This document shows positions 55,483-64,000 of a stretch of DNA of 64,000 nucleotides, one piece after another. The notes beneath the pieces are model-generated. The model had not been told where the DNA came from. It made no database searches and saw nothing but the letters and a program-made list of their open reading frames with translations. The first letter of the stretch is position 1. Every line of letters begins with the position of its first letter. This stretch comes from Lepas anatifera. Taxonomy: Eukaryota; Arthropoda; Thecostraca; Lepadidae. A program made the translations under genes and the position numbers. The stretch is from contig JAOTON010000042.1 of the NCBI GenBank assembly GCA_034440635.1, positions 1 to 64,000 of the forward strand, given 5' to 3'.

Positions 55483-55520
55483 ATGCCGTGATCAAGGCGG
55501 AAAAGCCGAAACGTAGGCAT
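55483..55520 (+). ncRNA. Candidate minimal hammerhead-like ribozyme motif (G3-C8 variant)
   Basis: Five bases ATGCC (55483-55487) pair with GGCAT (55516-55520) as stem I. The core strand reads GTGATCA (55488-55494) where the canonical form is CTGATGA. GGC/GCC forms stem II after one extra A. GAAAC and GTA follow, giving a two-pair stem III with no loop and a GTA cleavage triplet. Minimal hammerheads with tiny stem III are known in Penelope-like elements and act as dimers. Positions 3 and 8 are swapped together, which preserves their known base pair. Activity is inference. Confidence 0.4.
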
Positions 55521-57666
<2,146 letters not shown>

Positions 57667-57735
57667 GTCATCTATGTAACCCTCTTTGATTTTTAGATTT
57701 CAGGGCGGCACTTTAGGCCTTTCCCGAAGTATACG

Positions 57736-57835
57736 CTGACGTCAGACCCCTCTCCACTGCGCATGTCAAAGCAACCATAGATCCTATCACAGCATTTAAA
57801 AGGTATAAATAATAGACTGAAGTCCAGCATGTATG
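57736..57835 (+). promoter_or_regulatory. Candidate promoter: CRE plus TATA box
   Basis: A perfect TGACGTCA lies at 57738-57745, an NRF1-like CTGCGCATG about 20 bp on, and TATAAAT at 57804-57810. Spacing would put initiation near 57835. No coding exon is recognised downstream, so the assignment is tentative. Confidence 0.3.
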
Positions 57836-58195
57836 CGCATTTCACACCAGAGGACCATCAGGGTACGTGGTAACTACGAAGTTAAATATTTCCCTCCAGC
57901 CTGGCACAGTCTACGAGCTCAGCATGTGTCGGAAGCTTACTGTGGTCACATGGGAGGACAGGACATTACTTCAGATATCTAAAGCTGATACTGTGAATAA
58001 AGGCAGTGCCTTTCTGAGAGAAGATGGTACTATCAAAACTTGATCACTTCGGCATAGTTTACTTATCTACTCATGCCTCGATACGGGATGCGGATACGGA
58101 GATACGGGGGGGCGGGTGTGAAGCTCGTTGAACTGCCCCTCAAGGTAGAATATTGGGGGCATGGCCCATTCCCCTCGCCTGCGTTACCCCACGTA

Positions 58196-58250
58196 TAATG
58201 CCGAATGATCTTGGCAGTTGGTACATCGTCAAACCCCGAAAAATCAAGAT
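58196..58250 (+). mobile_element. SINE 3' fragment
   Basis: TGCCGAATGATCTTGGCAGT, then TGGTACATCGTCAAACCCCG, match the 3' part of the SINE at 20731. The head is missing. Confidence 0.5.
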
Positions 58251-58523
58251 AAGAAACATTCACATTTAAGACAAGAACGATTGGATCGAATCAAGAGATA
58301 TACCAAGCCAAGATCAAGATGTACCAAGATATACCTCAACCAAGAGATATATATGTGCCATTTCGCCACACATCTGACTCTACTGCCTATAATCAACGAA
58401 AACTGGATCTTGTTGCAATTTTTTGCCGTTTATTCATCTCCTGCAACTAATTTAACTTAAAAATACCACCATACCGATTCCAGTTTGGCGAAAATATCAC
58501 TAGGAAAGAGCTCAGCAACACCT

Positions 58524-58748
58524 TTAACCCTCGTCGCGCTGGGGGTGTTTGAAGAACCCTCGATTTTTCCGGCGGCACGAAAAAACGGTGGCGCGAAGTG
58601 TTGCCTTACTTGGCACACCTTAACCTTGATCAATTCTGTAACTTTCCCCAAAGTTTTAAGGCTGGGTCATCTCATGTCAGGTCGCCAGTGCAGGTCAAGT
58701 GACCTCACCTCCAAAATGTTTAAGGTGGGATAAGTAAGAAAGAGGTGA
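58524..58748. mobile_element. 5' fragment of TTAA-superfamily element (family E)
   Basis: Starts TTAACCCTCGTCGCGCTGGG and follows the 50482 copy in reverse (hairpin arm ACGGTGGCGCGAAG, CAGGTCAAGTGACCTCACCT) until about 58748, where the palindromic element begins and similarity stops. Confidence 0.6.
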
Positions 58749-58768
58749 GTCTATCGCACCCGTGGTGA

Positions 58769-61583
58769 GTCAAAATTTTTGAAATCCGAAAATTTCTAGG
58801 GGTCGCGAATTTGATTTGAAAATTGGAATTTTTCTTTAAATGGCCGATTTTTCAGCTATTTACGCTTCTATCTTTGTTCATAATTGATTTAGAGCAGCAA
58901 AACAAGGAGCATTGTCTTTGCTGTCACCAGAGCTATCATTTGATACCCAGTTTGATACCTTTTTGGCACTTGGTCAGGTTAGGAGTCAGGTAATTGTTCC
59001 AAATAGATCAGAAATTTCGATTTCCGGCGAGGACCTGTCTCTTCACCGTACTTGACACAAACTCATCATAAGAGTGAATGTGGTTTTCTTTTCCATCATC
59101 TAGACAGCCGGACTAACCGTTATCATTTACGTGCCATACATGGTTGTTCATTTAATCAAGTTACCACAACATTTTTGACCAAATTACGGTCTGAGGTACA
59201 CCTCACCGTTCGTAAGAAATCAGGCTTACAGACATGTCATGCCGGGTCCGTTCCGATCCTACGGGAGATTGAGTGTGCTCGAGCGAAATCGGTCGATGTC
59301 AAGCATGATTAAATATGAAAAGACATAAAACTGTTTAAATACTAAACATCCAGTGCGAGATCAGCTCCCGACCCGCGCCCCTAGGCTAGCGCCCAAACAG
59401 GCCCCGCAGGGAGCTGAGTGATCTTGGCAACGAGACTATATGCGAGGGTGCTACGACGGGACTGTACGCACAGATGAGCTATTCAACTATTATTCTCAGC
59501 TAATCAAGTAGACGGGTTTACGTGTTCAGAGGTCACCCACATGGAGGGCCAGTGGTCCGATGCCACGAACCGAAGTCTCGGGCCGCCAACCATGGTTGGT
59601 GTTCCAGCTGCTAAATGTGTCGAAACTTTGAAAGGCTTCAGATTCACAGGTCCTTTCTACGTCTATTCTACATTTCCATGAGGTCAGACTTTCCAAAGCT
59701 CTGCTTCTTTCTCCTATGTTATTCAAGAGCCTGCAGAACACCCCCAGCAGCTTCTCATCTTTTACGAACCCTGCATAATCCTGCATTAAATTCACGCCTC
59801 ATTCTGCAACATCGGTCGCGAACTTAAGTGAAGCGAGGAATGCCTGAAGCTTCCATAAATCCTCATCGAAACACAACAGTTTTACTGGCCTTTGGATATC
59901 TTCAGCTGGTGGAACACGAACTACGACCGTTCATTGCCTAGATCCACTAGCCGCGTGGACTCGTCTATCACATCCCCATCATACTAATAATTATACGTCG
60001 GACACTGGTGAACACTGTTCATGTTCCGCCAAAAACTCAGACTGAGTGAATATCTGTGTCAGAAGCTGGGGAAAGCTGCCATGTTCAAGTGTCTTATGTA
60101 CACAACGGCATGGCTGATGGCCTCTGTGGCAGCGGATGCGCAGGTGAACGACCTCCAGCTTCAGCAGGATCTCATCCACTATCGTAAAGTGGCTGAGGCA
60201 GCGCTTTACATCCTAAAACGGCACCTTTGGTATGTGAAACCACAGGCAGCGATTATGAGACTGTGCAGCAGAAAAGTGACTGATCTAGAAAACAAGGAGA
60301 TGGTAGCCAGACTGTGCGACTAGTATAGGTGGCTAATGGAGTCCACGTGGCTAGTGGATCTTGGCGATGAACGGTTGTGGCTCGTGTTCCACCAGCTGAA
60401 GGTATCTGGCACTGAGTGGCGACAGAGGCCAGTAAAACAGTGGTGTTTCGATGATGATTTTTGAAAGTTTCAGGTATTCCTCGCTTCACTTAAGGTCGCG
60501 AACTATGTTGGAGAACGAAGGGTAAATTTAATGCAGGATTATGGAGTGTTCGCTAAAGATGAGAAGCTGCGGCAGGGTATTCTGCAGGCTCATGAATAAC
60601 ATAGGAGAAAGATGCAGAGCTTTGGAAAGTCTGACCTCATGAAAATGTAGAATAGACGTCGAAGGACCTGCGAATCTGAAGCCTTTCAAGTTTCGACACA
60701 TTTAGCTGCTGGAACACCAACAATGTTTGGCGGCCCGAGACTGCGGTTGGTGGCATCGGACCACTGGCCCTCCATGTGGGTGACCTCTGAATACGTAAAC
60801 CCGTCTACTTTATTAGCCGAGAATTATAGTTGAATAAGTTGTTTTAGCCCCCGTGCGTAAGTCTGGTCGTAAAACCTGTGCGTACAGTCCCGTCGTAGCA
60901 CCCGCGGGTATAGTCTCGTTGCCAAAGATCACTCGGCTCCCTGCAGGGCCTACTTGAGTGCTAGCCTAGGTGCGCGGGTCGGGAGATGATCTCGAACTGG
61001 ATAATTATTCTTTAAACCAGTTTTGTGTCTTTTCATATTTAGTTACGTTTGACATCGATAGATCTCACTTGAGCACACTCAATCTCCGGTAGGATCGAAA
61101 CGGACCCCGCATAACATGTATGTAAGCCTGATTTCTGGCGCACGGTGTGGTGTACCTCAGACCACAATTTGGTCAGAAATGTTGTGGTAACTTGATTAAA
61201 TGAATAACAGTGCATGGTACCAAAAGCATAACGGTTAGTCCGGATGTCTAGATGATGGAAAAGAAAACCACATTCACTCTTGTGATGTGTTCGTGTCAAG
61301 TACGGTCAAGAGATTGATCCTCGCCGGAAATCGCAATTTCTGCCCTATTTGGAACAATTACCGGACCCCTTACCTGACCAAGTGATAAAAAGGTATCAAA
61401 TTGGGCATCAAACGATAGCTCTGGTGACAGCAAAGACGATGTTTTTATTTTGTTACTCTGAACCAATTATGAGCAAAGATAGAAGCGTGAATAGCTAAAA
61501 AATCGGCCATTTTAGGAAAAACTCCAATTTTCAAATCAAATTCGCGACCCATAGAAATTTTCGGATTTCAAAATTTTAGTTTC
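58769..61583. repeat. 2.8-kb imperfect palindrome (inverted duplication of a transposon 3' part)
   Basis: The left arm (58769 to about 59962) and right arm (about 60339-61583) are collinear inverted copies. Outer ends share AATTTTGAAATCCGAAAATT-type sequence and TCGCGAATTTGATTTG. Inner ends share GATCCACTAGCC / GGCTAGTGGATC and GTGGACTC / GAGTCCAC. Arms differ by many substitutions and a few indels, so this is not recent. The roughly 376-bp spacer is single-copy and coding-like, continuing into the right arm. Confidence 0.85.
60021..60640 (+). pseudogene. Relic gene of an uncharacterised transposon-associated protein (RHLWY motif)
   Basis: The frame from 60021 contains AALYILKRHLWYVKPQ (about 60201-60248) and RKVTDLENKEMVARL, stops at 60323, and then continues in the same frame. 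After the stop it gives STWLVDLGDERLWLVFHQL, WCFDDDF, KFQVFLASLKVANYVGERRV, LMQDYGVFAKDEKLRQ and HRRKMQSFGKSDL (to about 60640), with stops near 60463 and 60598. I recall uncharacterised repetitive proteins of aquatic invertebrates with a RHLWYLTEE motif followed by NDxAERG...LI..F...DEE..Q..L.....HR; this relic follows that order. The function is unknown. The left arm repeats the C-terminal part on the minus strand (59526-59795). Confidence 0.55.
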
Positions 61584-61882
61584 ATTAAACTCAGCAGGTC
61601 CGAATGCATGGGATTAGACATACCCACCTACAATTTCAAAAGTCGGTACAAAGTGGGGCACCCTACTGGACATGCACAGAGTGTACCACGGCACAAATTT
61701 GAGCTCCATGTCGTGCCACAGTATTTTAGCCGTAACTCTTATGTCCCGTTTCAGTCCGTGCCCTCATATTCCGTTCCTGGAAAGTCTTTAGATAAATGAT
61801 TCCTTCTTTTTCATTCAATTTTCCCTTGACTTCATACAGGAAAAGCGGTCCCATTTGGTTTGTTCCGTTCCGGAAAAGGCTG
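61584..61882. other. Spacer, no gene recognised
   Basis: No recognised feature. Confidence 0.4.
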
Positions 61883-62050
61883 GGATGATGTCGTCCTGTC
61901 CGCGCCACTGGGATGGTGTCGTCCTGTCCGCGCCACTGGGATGATGTCGTGCTGTCCGCGCCACTGGGATGATGTCGTCCTGTCCTCGCCACTGGGATGA
62001 TGTCGTGCTGTCCGCACCACTGGGATGATGTCGTGCTGTCCGCGCCATTC
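61883..62050. repeat. 28-bp tandem repeat, ~6 copies
   Basis: The unit GGGATGATGTCGTCCTGTCC plus GCGCCACT has GTGCTG and GGTG variants. Confidence 0.9.
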
Positions 62051-62358
62051 TTGCCAGCTTTGGCAGTGCCTTCACTCCCGAACGGACATACTGCACCCAG
62101 CTTGATTGGGGTTCAGGTCGATTTAAACGGTTGGATTTCGATGGCTTATAATTGACGGCTAAGAGATGGGCCTAACAGGTGTTTGATGGGGGGATAGTGA
62201 TTCCGTGTTCGGTTTAGTTTTAGAATTTGATTGCAGCCGAATTGTTGACGAGTCACAAATCTGAGCGGAATAAAAATCGGGCCTCACCAGAGATAGCCCC
62301 GTTTGATCGGTATCGGAATCACATCAGCAGCCGATAATCACACAAATCGTCCATTGAT
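62051..62358. other. Spacer, no gene recognised
   Basis: No recognised feature. Confidence 0.4.
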
Positions 62359-64000
62359 GTTATTGCTGTACTGTTGTATCTGCTGCTACTGTAGTAAAGT
62401 TTCCACTGCTGTATCTGCTGCTACTGTAGTAAAGTTTCCACTGCTGTATCTGCTGCTACTGTAGTAAAGTTTCCACTATTGTATCTGCTGCTACTGTAGT
62501 AAAGTTTCCACTATTGTATCTGCTGCTACTGTAGTAAAGTTTCCACTGTTTCTGCTGCTACTGTAGTAAAGTTTCCACTGTTTCTGCTGCTACTGTAGTA
62601 AAGTTTCCACTGTTTCTGCTGCTACTGTAGTAAAGTTTCCACTGTTTCTGCTGCTACTGTAGTAAAGTTTCCACTGTTTCTGCTGCTACTGTAGTAAAGT
62701 TTCCACTGCTGTATCTGCTGCTACTGTAGTAAAGTTTCCACTGTTTCTGCTGCTACTGTAGTAAAGTTTCCACTGTTTCTGCTGCTACTGTAGTAAAGTT
62801 TCCACTGCTGTATCTGCTGCTACTGTAGTAAAGTTTCCACTGTTTCTGCTGCTACTGTAGTAAAGTTTCCACTGCTGTATCTGCTGCTACTGTAGTAAAG
62901 TTTCCACTGTTGTATCTGCTGCTACTGTAGTAAAGTTTCCACTGTTTCTGCTGCTACTGTAGTAAAGTTTCCACTGTTTCTGCTGCTACTGTAGTAAAGT
63001 TTCCACTGCTGTATCTGCTGCTACTGTAGTAAAGTTTCCACTGCTGTATCTGCTGCTACTGTAGTAAAGTTTCCACTGCTGTATCTGCTGCTACTGTAGT
63101 AAAGTTTCCACTGTTGTATCTGCTGCTACTGTAGTAAAAGTTTCCACTGTTTCTGCTGCTACTGTAGTAAAGTTTCCACTGCTGTATCTGCTGCTACTGT
63201 AGTAAAGTTTCCACTGTTGTATCTGCTGCTACTGTAGTAAAGTTTCCACTATTGTATCTGCTGCTACTGTAGTAAAGTTTCCACTGTTTCTGCTGCTGCT
63301 GTAGTAAAGTTTCCACTGCTGTATCTGCTGCTACTGTAGTAAAGTTTCCACTGTTGTATCTGCTGCTACTGTAGTAAAGTTTCCACTGCTGTATCTGCTG
63401 CTACTGTAGTAAAGTTTCCACTGTTGTATCTGCTGCTACTGTAGTAAAGTTTCCACTATTGTATCTGCTGCTACTGTAGTAAAGTTTCCACTGTTTCTGC
63501 TGCTGCTGTAGTAAAGTTTCCACTGCTGTATCTGCTGCTACTGTAGTAAAGTTTCCACTGTTGTATCTGCTGCTACTGTAGTAAAGTTTCCACTGCTGTA
63601 TCTGCTGCTACTGTAGTAAAGTTTCCACTGTTTCTGCTGCTACTGTAGTAAAGTTTCCACTGCTGTATCTGCTGCTACTGTAGTAAAGTTTCCACTGCTG
63701 TATCTGCTGCTACTGTAGTAAAGTTTCTACTGCTGTATCTGCTGCTACTGTAGTAAAGTTTCCACTGTTGTATCTGCTGCTACTGTAGTAAAGTTTCCAC
63801 TGTTTCTGCTGCTACTGTAGTAAAGTTTCCACTGCTGTATCTGCTGCTACTGTAGTAAAGTTTCCACTGTTGTATCTGCTGCTACTGTAGTAAAGTTTCC
63901 ACTATTGTATCTGCTGCTACTGTAGTAAAGTTTCCACTGTTTCTGCTGCTGCTGTAGTAAAGTTTCCACTGCTGTATCTGCTGCTACTGTAGTAAAGTTT
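62359..64000. repeat. 32/35-bp minisatellite, continues past the window end
   Basis: Two interleaved unit types share CTGCTGCTACTGTAGTAAAG plus TTTCCA: a 35-bp form with CTGCTGTATCTGCTG (or TTGTATC, ATTGTATC) and a 32-bp form with CTGTTTCTGCTG. About 48 units are present, and multi-unit blocks with a GCTGCTGCTGTAG variant recur near 63290, 63500 and 63945. The array is truncated by the window end. Confidence 0.95.

Noticed and set aside
59052..61299. Paired 86-codon open frames in the two palindrome arms
   Set aside because: They mirror each other because the arms are inverted copies; both begin at TTG, not ATG, and no domain is recognised.

Overview
This window looks like repeat-dense, gene-poor nuclear DNA of an invertebrate animal. 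The evidence is a class A neuropeptide-receptor exon with spliceosomal acceptor and donor sites, tRNA-derived SINEs, relics of LINE, Penelope-like and BEL/Pao retroelements, nested cut-and-paste transposons, and long satellites. There are no bacterial-type operons, rRNA genes or CRISPR arrays. The phylum cannot be fixed from sequence alone; a marine invertebrate is a guess.

The only convincing host coding sequence is one exon at 42792-43227. It encodes the N-terminus, TM1 and TM2 of a rhodopsin-family peptide receptor and ends in a consensus donor. Nearly everything else is mobile or tandemly repeated.

Layout: 1-2.8 kb, degenerate 20-bp satellite. 3.5-5.4, TTAA-bounded element. 6.36-9.22, 45-bp minisatellite with a 314-bp higher-order period. 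10.7-11.7, LINE relic. 12.1-12.7, two SINEs and a miniature TTAA element. 13.2, fold-back. 14.9-15.6, 51-bp minisatellite. 16.6-18.3, broken transposase-like gene. 19.1-20.1, TTAA element. 21.4-21.7, minisatellite. 22.3-24.6, Penelope-like remnants in both orientations, split by a TTAA element. 25.7-29.7, three-deep nest of TTAA elements. 30.3-31.7 and 32.2-32.7, minisatellites. 34.3-39.7, hAT-like element with 8-bp target duplication, containing another element and much satellite. 39.9-40.4, second 29-bp array. 41.6-42.5, TTAA element. 42.8-43.2, receptor exon. 43.7-45.8, BEL/Pao pol relic. 46.6-48.1, 27-bp minisatellite. 49.3-50.7, hAT-like element with perfect target duplication. 50.9-52.1, TTAA element. 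52.3-55.4, TIR element with GGGGTAA motifs. 55.5, hammerhead-like motif. 57.3-57.7, about 202 CA repeats. 58.8-61.6, 2.8-kb palindrome. 62.36-end, 32/35-bp minisatellite running off the window.

The most distinctive signal is a superfamily of non-autonomous elements (at least eight copies or fragments). They are bounded by TTAA, have rapidly diverging GC-rich inverted termini and a GGCGGCGC-type subterminal hairpin, and share an internal core packed with AGGTCA/TGACCT hexamers. TTAA targeting points to piggyBac-type mobilisation, and several insertions nest in one another or in other elements at TTAA. A second theme is hAT-like elements whose right terminus is duplicated around an expanded satellite. 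A third is three hammerhead-like motifs in probable Penelope-type termini whose position 3/8 base pair appears to covary.
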